Assembly (NCBI GenBank): GCA_021498125.1 | Contig: JAIZWL010000001.1 | Location: 323,434 to 387,433 of the forward strand | Direction of reading: 5' to 3' | Length of the DNA: 64,000 bases | From: Candidatus Thorarchaeota archaeon | Lineage (GTDB): Archaea; Asgardarchaeota; Thorarchaeia; Thorarchaeales; Thorarchaeaceae | Shown here: positions 17,473 through 27,019 of the stretch, in pieces | Numbering within the stretch: position 1 is the stretch's first letter | How the letters are laid out: each line of letters begins with the position of its first letter | Made by a program: the position numbers and the translations under genes | Notes under the pieces: model-generated | The model's database searches: none | The model's input: the letters and a program-made list of their open reading frames with translations, nothing else | Told to the model about the DNA's origin: nothing

Positions 17473-18762
17473 ATGATTGAGCGTATTCTGGAGAAAGAAT
17501 TCCGTAATCTGGTCAAGTATGTCTTTAAGGACATAAGGAACCACCAAAAAAGGGAGGAGACCAAATCTTTCAGGCAGGACGCGGAACGCATCAAGCGTGA
17601 TCTCCTTGCCGCAATTGATACCTATAGCAAAGATGCGCGATTTGATGATTTTCTTGTAGCGGGCATCGATGGTTCGGGGAGCTCCCTCTTCATGAGATTT
17701 GATGATGCTAAGGTGCACCTGCTCACAAGTGCGACAATTGTTTTGAATACTGGTACAGCCGATGGGCGTCTTCTTCACTCAGTAGACTCGGTCGAATTAA
17801 TAAAAATATATGAGACGCGACAGCCTGTTATCGATATGCATTGGCACACGGGGGAGCGAGACGATGCACGTAAGAAGATGGCTGAGTCACTAGGAAAAAT
17901 CTATCCTGTCAAGGACATACACAAGATTGTTCTTCCATTCTTTGAGGACCAATTGGGTAGAGTTGTTTCGTCCCTTGAAGATCTCAAAGACACAGACTAT
18001 AGGCCCTATGTTAAGGATCTCTCGTCCATGGACTCGTTAATTACACGAGGTCAATCTTTGACCAACGACGCGATCCATGACGAGTTACGAAAAGTCTTCG
18101 AGTATTCTGCTGCGCGACGACTTTTGGGAAGCGATCTGACACCACGATACCTACTCATCGATGGGGCTCTATCCACATTCATTCATTATTCTCGTGGCTA
18201 TCCTTCTATGCCAAGCGGCTTCATTCTTCGTGAACTCTGCAAGACTGCGCGTGAACAGGGGACCATTATTTGTGCAATTAGCAAAGAGCATACCGTTCCA
18301 TTTGCCCACCAAATTGCGGAGCTCGCCAAAGAGACCTTTGGCGGTTACAAGAAATGGTTCTGCCGGCTTCCGGCTGGTGGCAAGAGCGGTTCCCGTTTAC
18401 GAATCTATGAAGATCGGACCTATATCCCCCCGAAGTTGGCTATTCCCTATCTGTTCAGTTTCTCGCAGGACAATCGGCCATCTAGAATCGACTTTGATAT
18501 TGTATGGTGGGAAGAGCATATCTATGACGAAGATTCTGTCAAGCTTCGGGAGAACGAACAGGCTCTCTTCCGTGACCTTGAGTTTATCTCGCGCGATGCT
18601 CGCTGGTATGGATATCCTGTTCCTCTCGCACTTGCTCATGAGAAATGTGTTCTTACCTATAAGGATCTTAAAATTGCCCGTGATATTGCACGAACTACCC
18701 TTCCAGAGGTGGGCTTCAAGGGACGCGATTCGACCAGTCAACGTTCTGATTACAATGTATAA
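17473..18762 (+). CDS. nurA: NurA-type nuclease
   Basis: A 429-residue member of the NurA family, the 5'-3' nuclease partner of HerA in DNA end resection. The RNase H-like core begins with the metal-binding Asp in LVAGIDGSGSSLFMR (near residue 64), followed by strands around LLTSATIVLN. A second acidic strand is YLLIDGALSTF near 235, and the conserved C-terminal WWEEHIYD lies near 352. It is the first gene of the operon NurA-HerA-Mre11-Rad50; HerA begins 13 bases after its stop with a good ribosome binding site (aaggag). Confidence 0.9.
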   Translation: MIERILEKEFRNLVKYVFKDIRNHQKREETKSFRQDAERIKRDLLAAIDTYSKDARFDDFLVAGIDGSGSSLFMRFDDAKVHLLTSATIVLNTGTADGRLLHSVDSVELIKIYETRQPVIDMHWHTGERDDARKKMAESLGKIYPVKDIHKIVLPFFEDQLGRVVSSLEDLKDTDYRPYVKDLSSMDSLITRGQSLTNDAIHDELRKVFEYSAARRLLGSDLTPRYLLIDGALSTFIHYSRGYPSMPSGFILRELCKTAREQGTIICAISKEHTVPFAHQIAELAKETFGGYKKWFCRLPAGGKSGSRLRIYEDRTYIPPKLAIPYLFSFSQDNRPSRIDFDIVWWEEHIYDEDSVKLRENEQALFRDLEFISRDARWYGYPVPLALAHEKCVLTYKDLKIARDIARTTLPEVGFKGRDSTSQRSDYNV

Positions 18763-18775
18763 GGAGAGTTGTGAA

Positions 18776-20542
18776 ATGAGTAATATTGACAAGACCAAAC
18801 TCGGTAAGTTATTTGGACGAGTGAGTTCTGGTAATCAGACCGCTCTTGAGATCATGTGTGATAACCGTGATGTGAGTATTGGTGAGGTCTTCCTCATCTA
18901 TTCATCACGGGATAATCATGAGAGCATCTTTCTCTTCAGGGTTCTAGAGCTTCAGAACTATATCCGGAATATCGATCGGATGGATGGCATTGCTGGTACC
19001 CTTGTTGTTGAGCAGGATGCATATCTCTCGGACATCGAACATAATATGCTTCTCTCAGTGGGTGGCCGAATGCTGGGCTATGCGGACTATGATTTTAAGG
19101 CGAAAAAATGGGTGTTCAAGGCTCCACGTCGTCTACCCGCTCATCTTGCGGAGGTCTATCGTGCAGAACCTGGTAAGGTGGATGCATTCGTGTCAGAGAT
19201 TCTTGGCGATCAGATTACTGGCGAGATCTATATCGGGGACCTTCAAGTAGGTGAGGAGGCTCTTGATGTGCCTGTCCACATACCCTCTGAGTTTCTTCCC
19301 ATGCATGTTGCCATTTTCGGGGCGACTGGCTCGGGTAAGAGTAACCTCATGATGGTGCTGATAAAATCGCTTATGGACAACAATATGGCTGTTCAGCGGG
19401 GTTCTAGTGAGGGCACGACGGTCTCAGCGTTCTGTATCGATCCACATGATGAGTTTGCAAAGGGTGTTGACACATACGGGATTCAAAGTATCGTGGATGC
19501 CATGGATGATGACACACGGAAACGAGTGATCGGTGACTGTTATTATCTCACAACTCACAAGAATGCAACACCCCGCGAGATAAAGCGATACACGAAAGAG
19601 ATCCGCATCCTCTGGACCGAAATCCAGCCCCGTGATCTTTATTCTATCATGGACTTCTCTCCACAGATGTCTGCACTCATCGACACCGTCTATTCAACCA
19701 GTCACGAGACGTGGGTCTCGGATATTCTTGCAATGGACGAGTCTATGAGTCCTGCACCCGCAGGTACCCTTCATGCAGTTCAACGACGGCTCAGATTCTT
19801 AGAGCGTTCATCGATATTCATTGACAAGGGGGTCTCTATTCTTCCTGATATCTATACCGCGATGGAGACTGGTCGTGTCCTTGTTGTGAACACGAGTCTC
19901 ATGAGCGATATGGAGCAGTTCTTACTGACCACGATTGTGACCCGTACGCTCTCGGATATGCGTAGAGCCCTGAAGAGTAGCGGAACACTTGGTAATCTTG
20001 ATACACAGGCACAGGCGAGACTGCCCCATCCATTCTATTCAAAGATCAAGCAGAAGGCACACGGGTTCTATGGCCATGGAGGTACACAAGGTACCACTCC
20101 GGTCAAGTCGCCACGTGAATTGCCCGCCATCCTCATAACGGTCGAGGAGGCTCCTTCAATATTAAATCCGGAGCTGATGAAGGGTCGATCTGTCTTCAAA
20201 GATATCTCTCGCCAAGGCCGAAAGTTCGGTATTGGTCTTCTTGTAGTGAGCCAGCAGGTCAGTGTTCTCGATAATGTCATTCTCTCACAGACAAATACGC
20301 AGATCAATCTCAGATTAGGGAATGAGCGTGAGATTCAATCCAGCATAGATAATGCGAGTGTCAACATCAGTGGCTTTGAGCAGGAGTTTAGGGTCATGTC
20401 ACGAGGTGAGGCAATGATCACGGCCTCTTACAGGGATATGCCTCTCCCTGTCCGAATCCCCCTCTTCGATGACATCTTTGAACGCGATATGCATCACTAT
20501 AAGAAAAAGAATGCACGTAAGAAAGAAGTTCATAACATATGA
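18776..20542 (+). CDS. herA: HerA hexameric DNA translocase/helicase
   Basis: A 588-residue HerA-FtsK ATPase. The N-terminal HAS-barrel region (LGKLFGRVSSGNQTALEIM, near 6-25) precedes the ATPase core, with Walker A FGATGSGKSNLMMVLIKS near 181, an acidic walker-B-like strand ILITVEEAPSIL near 450, and GRKFGIGLLVVSQQ with the sensor and arginine-finger region after it. HerA pumps DNA to NurA during Mre11-Rad50-dependent double-strand break processing. ATG 18776 is chosen because AAGGAG lies 9 bases upstream and the family N-terminus fits; the frame is open further up inside nurA. Confidence 0.93.
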   Translation: MSNIDKTKLGKLFGRVSSGNQTALEIMCDNRDVSIGEVFLIYSSRDNHESIFLFRVLELQNYIRNIDRMDGIAGTLVVEQDAYLSDIEHNMLLSVGGRMLGYADYDFKAKKWVFKAPRRLPAHLAEVYRAEPGKVDAFVSEILGDQITGEIYIGDLQVGEEALDVPVHIPSEFLPMHVAIFGATGSGKSNLMMVLIKSLMDNNMAVQRGSSEGTTVSAFCIDPHDEFAKGVDTYGIQSIVDAMDDDTRKRVIGDCYYLTTHKNATPREIKRYTKEIRILWTEIQPRDLYSIMDFSPQMSALIDTVYSTSHETWVSDILAMDESMSPAPAGTLHAVQRRLRFLERSSIFIDKGVSILPDIYTAMETGRVLVVNTSLMSDMEQFLLTTIVTRTLSDMRRALKSSGTLGNLDTQAQARLPHPFYSKIKQKAHGFYGHGGTQGTTPVKSPRELPAILITVEEAPSILNPELMKGRSVFKDISRQGRKFGIGLLVVSQQVSVLDNVILSQTNTQINLRLGNEREIQSSIDNASVNISGFEQEFRVMSRGEAMITASYRDMPLPVRIPLFDDIFERDMHHYKKKNARKKEVHNI

Positions 20543-20576
20543 TTCCTGTATTAATTCCTGAGGTGGAACTCAAACA

Positions 20577-21884
20577 ATGACCATACGAATTGCTCATATC
20601 TCCGACACACATCTGGGTTCTAGCCCGCGTGAGGGTGTACGGCATAACATCTGGGGTGTGGAGAACCGAATTCGTCTTCTTGAGAATGATTTCTATGAGC
20701 GATTCAGAGAACTGTTCGACAAGATCGCCGCTCTAGACCCTCCTGTCGATCTGGTCATTCACTCAGGCGATTTGTATGATACCCCCACTGATCGAAATCA
20801 CTCACAGCCTCCGGTCGTGGCCCAAGAGACCGCCATTACTGTCCTGAATGACTTCATATCTCGAACAGGAATTCCTGTTCTTGTCATAGATGGCAACCAC
20901 GGAGTCTATCGCAACCGTGATGTCAGTCTTCTTGATCTCCTACGAATCTCGGTCCCCGGTCTTAAGGTTGCAACTCTAGTTGACATGAAACGTGCTCTTC
21001 GTGAGGGTACTCCCCTCAAGTTCTCCTTTGATGAGTTTGATGTCTTTTGTTTTCCCTACATCGATCGGGCGGTGTTGGAGTCTGCTGATTATCTCCCCCA
21101 GTTTGAAGAGTGGATTACTGATCATCAACAGCCTGACTCTGCTCGACCCTCAATCGCGGTTGCACATGGAATGGAACTGGACAGAAGTCTGTATCACGGG
21201 ATACTCTCTCATCCCTACGACTATATCGCACTCGGTCACGATCATCGAATGGGTAAACTGGCTAAGAACGCATGGTATGCAGGGTCTCCAGAGCGATGGC
21301 GATTTGATGAGTCTAATCTGAAGAAGGGATTTTTGTTAGTAGAGATCGAGCATGGCGTGGACCCTGTTGTCACCCCTCAACTGTTAGACTTCAAGCGCCC
21401 TGTCTTTAATGAGCAGGTGGAGCTATCGTCCAAAGATACACCAAGCACTGCCGTCAATAGAGTCCGTGACTGGCTCACTTCTCATGATCTTATGAGCGAG
21501 TGGAACGATGAGACCGCCGCCCGGGTCCGCTTAATTCTCACTGGTGATGCGCCCAGTATCAGAACATTAGAACTGACCATGGAGCTAGAGGCTCTACGGT
21601 CGGAGGTCTTGCGTGAGGGATCCGGATACAATATTGCTCAGTTTGTCTGGAGCTTTCGGCTTACTGGTGCAGAATGGGATGAACAGGCGCACATTGCGAT
21701 TGAATCAGAATATCTTATCGAGGATCCTGAGACCGATTTCAAAAAGTATCTCGAGACGATTCCTATTGATGAAAAGTACGATGTTGACCAATTGACTCGC
21801 CTTGCTGTGCGAGCTCTTAGAATCGCGGTGTCGCGGACGGGCGAAAAATTATCCCTTGACACTCTGGAGGAGGAAGAGGTATGA
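20577..21884 (+). CDS. mre11: Mre11 double-strand break repair nuclease
   Basis: A 435-residue metallophosphoesterase. All phosphoesterase motifs are visible: AHISDTHLGS (residues 6-15), IHSGDLYDTP near 62, VIDGNHGVY near 103, VAHGMEL near 197 and LGHDHRMGK near 219. The last 60 residues form an acidic C-terminal helix region that in archaea docks on the Rad50 coiled coil. Mre11 makes the first incision at DNA ends. The stop overlaps the rad50 start by ATGA (21881-21884), so the two are translationally coupled. Confidence 0.95.
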   Translation: MTIRIAHISDTHLGSSPREGVRHNIWGVENRIRLLENDFYERFRELFDKIAALDPPVDLVIHSGDLYDTPTDRNHSQPPVVAQETAITVLNDFISRTGIPVLVIDGNHGVYRNRDVSLLDLLRISVPGLKVATLVDMKRALREGTPLKFSFDEFDVFCFPYIDRAVLESADYLPQFEEWITDHQQPDSARPSIAVAHGMELDRSLYHGILSHPYDYIALGHDHRMGKLAKNAWYAGSPERWRFDESNLKKGFLLVEIEHGVDPVVTPQLLDFKRPVFNEQVELSSKDTPSTAVNRVRDWLTSHDLMSEWNDETAARVRLILTGDAPSIRTLELTMELEALRSEVLREGSGYNIAQFVWSFRLTGAEWDEQAHIAIESEYLIEDPETDFKKYLETIPIDEKYDVDQLTRLAVRALRIAVSRTGEKLSLDTLEEEEV

Positions 21885-23971
21885 AGATTATCCGTATTGA
21901 GATTCAAAACTTCAAGCCTTTCAAGGATCTCGTCCTGCCCGAGGACGGCGAGTTACCCGAAGGTCTCATTCTAATACGTGGCCCGAACTCGACAGGAAAA
22001 TCCTCTATCTTTGAGGCGATTCTCTGGGCAATCTGGGGGTCATCGGCAGTCACATTGACCAATGAAGATCTTGTCAACTCCACATCCACGTTTTGTCGAG
22101 TTCAAGTAGTATTTGAGATTGCAGGTGTCAGATACAAGATTGACCGCTCCTACGATCATGCTGACAAGACCAAAGTGGTACTCTACAGGTATAGCGATAA
22201 GGGCTGGCAGAGGATAGCTGATAAGACTCGAACTGTTGAGAGCCAGATCAATGAGATACTTCATCTCGAACTCGATCAGGCACTTAACACGCTTCTTGTC
22301 AGGCAGGGTGAAGTAGCACGCATTGCTGTGGCTCCGCCCTCCGAGCTTCGTGAACTATTGATCAACGTCTACAATATCGAGATTTTGCAAGACACGGAGA
22401 AGCAACTGGAGCATCTGGAGTCAGACTTGGTGAGTAGAGTCAAGGCCCTCGAGGCTGACTTCACTCGGCCGGAGATTCTTCAGACTCAGAAGGATGAGGC
22501 GATCACGCGAACAGAGGGGCTGAAACAGGAAAAGAAAGACAAGGCAAAAGAGTTGGGCAGACTGAAGAAACAATTAGCTGGCCTGCCTGACTTGAAACTT
22601 GTCGATAAGATCGATGCTGCCATCCGTGAGCTGGAGCGAGTCGCTGATAGACTGAAACGTGCACGATCTGAAAAGCAAAATGATCTGAAGACGGCGGGTC
22701 TTCCGGTCGATGATGCAGAGCTAATCGACGAACGCCATAGAGTTCTTGTAAAGCAAGTTGACTCTCTCGAAAAAGAGATCGCTGCGGCTGAGGATGAGGT
22801 TGACCGCCTCAATACTGAGGCCGGAGCCATTAAGGGCATTAACCGTGACCTTGAACAAAAGATCAAGCTGCTCAGTACGGTTTCGGATGGCTCGGGCGAC
22901 TCTCTTCGTTGTCCCACTTGCTCCAAGCCACTTACGATCGATGAACGCGACCAGATTCTCTCTGGATACCGCGGAACAATTGAAGATGGCAAGAAGCAGG
23001 TCAAAGATTACGAAACCAAATCGAGAGAACTACGTGAGGAGATTAAGACCAAACGTAAACGTATCACCTCTCTTCGTTCGGCTATTGAAGCACTTGAGCG
23101 TGCGAAGAGCCGTGATGGCCAGATCGAACCGATACGAGAAACGCATGATCACCTGAAAGATGAGATTCGCGACCTGTACAAACAGTTAGGTGTTGAGGAC
23201 ATCAGTGATCTTCTCAAGAAACACAGTGTCGCTTCGGCCTCGGAGTTCAAGAGGCTATCGGCCACCTATAAGACCAAGATTGAGTCCATTGAGGAGCGGC
23301 TCGAGCGGATAACTGAGGATATGAAAGAGCAGCAGCAAAAGGTCGAGGAACTCGAACGCAAGATCGTGGCCATGACCCAGTTGCGTGCGGAGATGGATTC
23401 CCTCAATGACCTCCATGCTCACGCTCAATATATTCGTCGTAATCTCATCAAGGGTTTTGTTGCAGACTGGGTCTTCCAGAAGCGCCTGGTTGGTATCATC
23501 CAGACCGCAACGGACCGATACATCACAGAATTCACAAATGGGCAATACACTCAGATAGATCTGGTTCCTACCAAGGCCCGAGGTCGGTCCGGTTCGGGAT
23601 TGGCCCTCAAGATCAAAGATATCCGTGACAATCTCATCAAGAGCAAGGAGCAACTCAGCTTTGGTGACCGCACGGCTGTGAGCCTTGCATTACGGCTCGG
23701 TATCAGTCGGACCATGAGCAGTATTCGCCCACTGAAAGATAGCCCCGCCATCTCACCTCGTGTCAGAAGTGTTCTTCTTGATGAGCCTCTTGCCGGACTT
23801 GACAAAGAGCGTCGTGCATCAGTGGTTCGCAATCTCACAAATGATCGAGGCTTCGACCAGATATTTCTCATCACACATACGGATGTCTCAGAGTGGGATG
23901 ATGTCTCTGTCATTGATGTTGAAAAGAGCGGTAAGGCAAGTACTGCAACGCTCCGGCGTGCCAGTGACTAG
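21881..23971 (+). CDS. rad50: Rad50 ATPase, short coiled-coil form
   Basis: A 696-residue SMC-like ATPase. Walker A is GPNSTGKSSIFE (near 34), Q-loop RQGEVARIAV near 143, a long coiled coil either side of the zinc hook CPTC (residue 344, RCPTCSKPL), then the ABC signature, here QLSFGDRTA near 590 rather than LSGGE, Walker B VLLDEPLAGLDKERR near 634, and LITHTD. Archaeal Rad50 is usually near 850-900 residues, so each coiled-coil arm is shorter here. It bridges DNA ends and controls Mre11. It is the last gene of the four-gene repair operon. Confidence 0.93.
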   Translation: MKIIRIEIQNFKPFKDLVLPEDGELPEGLILIRGPNSTGKSSIFEAILWAIWGSSAVTLTNEDLVNSTSTFCRVQVVFEIAGVRYKIDRSYDHADKTKVVLYRYSDKGWQRIADKTRTVESQINEILHLELDQALNTLLVRQGEVARIAVAPPSELRELLINVYNIEILQDTEKQLEHLESDLVSRVKALEADFTRPEILQTQKDEAITRTEGLKQEKKDKAKELGRLKKQLAGLPDLKLVDKIDAAIRELERVADRLKRARSEKQNDLKTAGLPVDDAELIDERHRVLVKQVDSLEKEIAAAEDEVDRLNTEAGAIKGINRDLEQKIKLLSTVSDGSGDSLRCPTCSKPLTIDERDQILSGYRGTIEDGKKQVKDYETKSRELREEIKTKRKRITSLRSAIEALERAKSRDGQIEPIRETHDHLKDEIRDLYKQLGVEDISDLLKKHSVASASEFKRLSATYKTKIESIEERLERITEDMKEQQQKVEELERKIVAMTQLRAEMDSLNDLHAHAQYIRRNLIKGFVADWVFQKRLVGIIQTATDRYITEFTNGQYTQIDLVPTKARGRSGSGLALKIKDIRDNLIKSKEQLSFGDRTAVSLALRLGISRTMSSIRPLKDSPAISPRVRSVLLDEPLAGLDKERRASVVRNLTNDRGFDQIFLITHTDVSEWDDVSVIDVEKSGKASTATLRRASD

Positions 23972-24023
23972 TAATGATGAATTAGTCGTTAGGTATAAGT
24001 GCCTCCACTATTAGGGTGGGGTC

Positions 24024-25565
24024 ATGTTTCTCCGCCGCCTTGGACGAGGCATACTACACTTCATTCGAGAGTATGGGATCTTTCTCATAATCTTGACTGT
24101 AGGTCTGTATATCTGGGCCAGTGTATTCCAAGCGGCTCTTACAGACTATCTTGACTCTTCGGCATGGAATGGCCGATGCGCATGGTTGGGTACGGGCGAT
24201 TATCAATTCTGGGGCTTTACGATCACGTATCAGTTCGAGGGTTATTCTGATTATTCATTTTTTTATGTTCATTGGGGCAATAACTTTCTCAGGGGGGTCA
24301 TGCCCTACACCGAAGAGTTTGGACAGATCGAACTAGATGGGATCACCAACTCAAATGGTCTGTACATCTTCCCTCCACTCTATGCCATCCTTTACGCGGC
24401 TGGGATCGCCTTGAATCTTGATGGTTATTGGGGGATTGGTCTGCTCCTTGCGATCTTCGGATATCTGACCGTGTTTCCCACCTATGGTATCGCCAAGACC
24501 TTATCTCACAACAAACATATTGGAGAAGCAGCTGCGCTCACATACCTGTTGAGTCCTAATGTTCTCTATCATATTGACTTCATATGGCTCAATACCTCCC
24601 CTTTCATCTTTTTCTTCTTTGCAGGGTTCTTTTTCATAGTGCGTGGTCATCGTCATATTGGCACGCTCCTCATTGTCACAGCCGCGTTGTTTAAGCAGAT
24701 GGCATGGTTTCTAGGACTTCCCTTGGTGATTTACTTACTCTTGGGGCCATATGCACCCTTTGACCGAACCCCTGATTCCGATGAGCCTGACAAAAGAAAA
24801 GTTATCGTCCATCGTCTATTCCAGTTTGTCCTGAGTGTGATCCTTGTTCTATGTTATGCAGGCCCCATCCTTCTCCCCTTTCTTCTGACCCAGCCCGATA
24901 TGTTGAAGTTCATGGGGTTGGCTGGCGGGGCATTCCCACTAGAATCTTTTACCAAGCCTCCTCCCTATGGTGGGACAATGCGAATACAAGTGCTTCCCGT
25001 AGTGGCTGGTCTTCCCGAACTGGCTGAGTTCCTTGATTTTCTTGTCACATCATACTTTTTGATAACACTGGGCGTAGTCTTCTTTGTTGGGATGATGGTC
25101 ATCGGACCCAATCACAAAAGTAGCAGTACCCATTATTTCCGTCGTCTACTCTTTCTCACCATGATGATGATGTTATGGGTGCACCTTACAGGCCCGCGTG
25201 GAGTGTACAAGTATTATTTCACCCTCTTCGCCCCATTCTTCTCGATCTTTTCTTCGGGACGAATGGTCACAAGCAAAGATGATCATGTGGACTTTTCCCC
25301 TATCATGCTCCTTCTGCCTCTTGCGCTGAGCCTGCTCATTGTCATACCTAATAGGAACGTCTATCTTGTTGGGGTCATCCTCATCATGATCGGGTATGCT
25401 ATTGCTGATTTCATTGGTGGCTTCTGGGTTGTTCTCACATCGCCTCTTCGGTGGGTATCTCAGGCTCTGCGAGACCGTATTACCATCCACAGTACGAGGC
25501 TCTCCGAGGTCATCTCTCGTATCTCAAGATTCTCTCCATGGAGTGATGTTCAGGAGGAGTGTTGA
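24024..25565 (+). CDS. GT-C-type multi-membrane glycosyltransferase-like protein, copy 1
   Basis: A 513-residue protein with about ten membrane helices. The first external loop has the acid/aromatic pattern of GT-C mannosyltransferase-like proteins (GYSDYSFFYVHWGNNFLRG, then YTEEF) and the helix entry IFPPLYAILY. Such enzymes move a sugar from a polyprenyl-phosphate donor to a lipid or protein on the outside face. It has a close paralogue directly downstream, overlapping by one base. Family assignment is by layout; the donor and acceptor are unknown. Confidence 0.7.
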   Translation: MFLRRLGRGILHFIREYGIFLIILTVGLYIWASVFQAALTDYLDSSAWNGRCAWLGTGDYQFWGFTITYQFEGYSDYSFFYVHWGNNFLRGVMPYTEEFGQIELDGITNSNGLYIFPPLYAILYAAGIALNLDGYWGIGLLLAIFGYLTVFPTYGIAKTLSHNKHIGEAAALTYLLSPNVLYHIDFIWLNTSPFIFFFFAGFFFIVRGHRHIGTLLIVTAALFKQMAWFLGLPLVIYLLLGPYAPFDRTPDSDEPDKRKVIVHRLFQFVLSVILVLCYAGPILLPFLLTQPDMLKFMGLAGGAFPLESFTKPPPYGGTMRIQVLPVVAGLPELAEFLDFLVTSYFLITLGVVFFVGMMVIGPNHKSSSTHYFRRLLFLTMMMMLWVHLTGPRGVYKYYFTLFAPFFSIFSSGRMVTSKDDHVDFSPIMLLLPLALSLLIVIPNRNVYLVGVILIMIGYAIADFIGGFWVVLTSPLRWVSQALRDRITIHSTRLSEVISRISRFSPWSDVQEEC

Positions 25566-27019
25566 TGATTTCTCCGACCGATATTAGAGAGCGGCTTATC
25601 CATATTGGTCGTGAGCACTTCTTGTTCATCATGATAATGATCGGAGGCGCTCTGATCTGGGGGTTGGTCTTCTGGCGTGCCGCGATGAGCTTTGCAGGAA
25701 CTGCTCCGTTCAGAGGGGTATGGAACGGTTCAGGGGCGCTTCCTATTTTTGGCTATACTGTGAACTTCAATTTTGAGGGTTGGGTGGACTATGATTATTA
25801 CTATGTTGACTGGGCTGATCAGTTTCTGCGTGGATTAGCTCCCTATACGGACCAGTTCAATCAGGTGACTTTTGGAAGCGAGACCTATCAAACCCCTTAT
25901 TTTTTCCCACCATTGTATCTTTATCTGTGTGTCATCGGGCGTCTGCTCCCTATCCAACCATATGGCATTGGCTTGCTTCTGACTATCTTCGGCTATCTGA
26001 CAGCAATACCGATATATGGTATGGCCCGCTACCTGTCTGATCAACCCCTTGTAGGCGTCATCGCAGCTCTCGGCTATCTCTTCAATCCTATGGTGCTGTA
26101 TTATACCGCATACCAATGGCTCAATCCCGCGCCCTTCGTATTTTTTTCAATGCTCGGGTTTTATTTATTAATGAGGAACCATCGTATCGGAGGCGCTTTT
26201 GCCATTGTCACTGCTGTCTTTTTCAAACAAATTGCGATGTTCTTCGGTCTCCCCTTGCTTGTAGTGTTGCTCAAACGCGCTCCCGACCCTGCATCTGCCG
26301 ATTTACCGGATGGTGAGCGACCCCCTGGTGATGCAATAGATGGGAAGGGTTTCCTCCGCATTGTTGCCATCATTATTGTCTATGCACTAGTCCTCTCAAT
26401 GCCCTACATTCTTGAACCATCAAATTATCTCTACTATATTTTTGTCAGACCGGGAATTACCAAGCTCGAAGATCTGACGGTCCCCTCTGAATTTACACTT
26501 CCTGTGACTATGGTCATTCCCTTTATCGTCTTTAATGCGCCTATGTGGTTGCGTGCATTTATTGATTTTATTACGTACTCAGCGCTTGCTATGATAATTG
26601 GTATGGGCATTTTCCTTGTACTGATGCTCATTGAGGTCAAGGATGATTGTAACTTAAGGGAATACTGGAGGCGACTGTTCTATCTGATGTTCCTCCTGCT
26701 GTTATGGATCCATATCTGGTCACCACGTGGCATCTACAAATATTATCTCGTCGCAATTATTCCCTTCCTCTCAATTCTCTCGCTATCCCGAATGTGTTCC
26801 ATTCAGACCGGTCCTGTTCGTGTGAGCCTGCTAATGATAGTCGTTCCCTTACTCTGGTCACTTGTGATCCTCTTCGCCCCTAGAAATCTCTACATCCTAA
26901 TTCTATGTGGTATGTTTGCTGCCTACTTATTGCACAGGCATATTGCCATGATTTGGACTAGACTCACTAGAGTTGTCTATACGCGGATTCCTCGATTGCG
27001 CAGTACTTCTACTCCGTAG
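25565..27019 (+). CDS. GT-C-type multi-membrane glycosyltransferase-like protein, copy 2
   Basis: A 484-residue paralogue of the gene before it. The two share the first loop (FNFEGWVDYDYYYVDWADQF against ITYQFEGYSDYSFFYVHWGN), the FFPPLYLYL helix entry, GIGLLLTIFGYLTAIP and the late segment LWIHIWSPRGIYKYYLV against LWVHLTGPRGVYKYYFT. ATG 25565 shares its A with the TGA stop of copy 1, and AGGAGG lies 7 bases upstream, so translation is coupled. The two may act as successive transferases of one glycan or as a heterodimer; that is inference. Confidence 0.7.
   Translation: MISPTDIRERLIHIGREHFLFIMIMIGGALIWGLVFWRAAMSFAGTAPFRGVWNGSGALPIFGYTVNFNFEGWVDYDYYYVDWADQFLRGLAPYTDQFNQVTFGSETYQTPYFFPPLYLYLCVIGRLLPIQPYGIGLLLTIFGYLTAIPIYGMARYLSDQPLVGVIAALGYLFNPMVLYYTAYQWLNPAPFVFFSMLGFYLLMRNHRIGGAFAIVTAVFFKQIAMFFGLPLLVVLLKRAPDPASADLPDGERPPGDAIDGKGFLRIVAIIIVYALVLSMPYILEPSNYLYYIFVRPGITKLEDLTVPSEFTLPVTMVIPFIVFNAPMWLRAFIDFITYSALAMIIGMGIFLVLMLIEVKDDCNLREYWRRLFYLMFLLLLWIHIWSPRGIYKYYLVAIIPFLSILSLSRMCSIQTGPVRVSLLMIVVPLLWSLVILFAPRNLYILILCGMFAAYLLHRHIAMIWTRLTRVVYTRIPRLRSTSTP

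Noticed and set aside
22486-23004. 172-codon Ser-rich frame antisense to rad50
   Set aside because: Shadow of the coiled-coil coding sequence; no domain or ribosome binding site.
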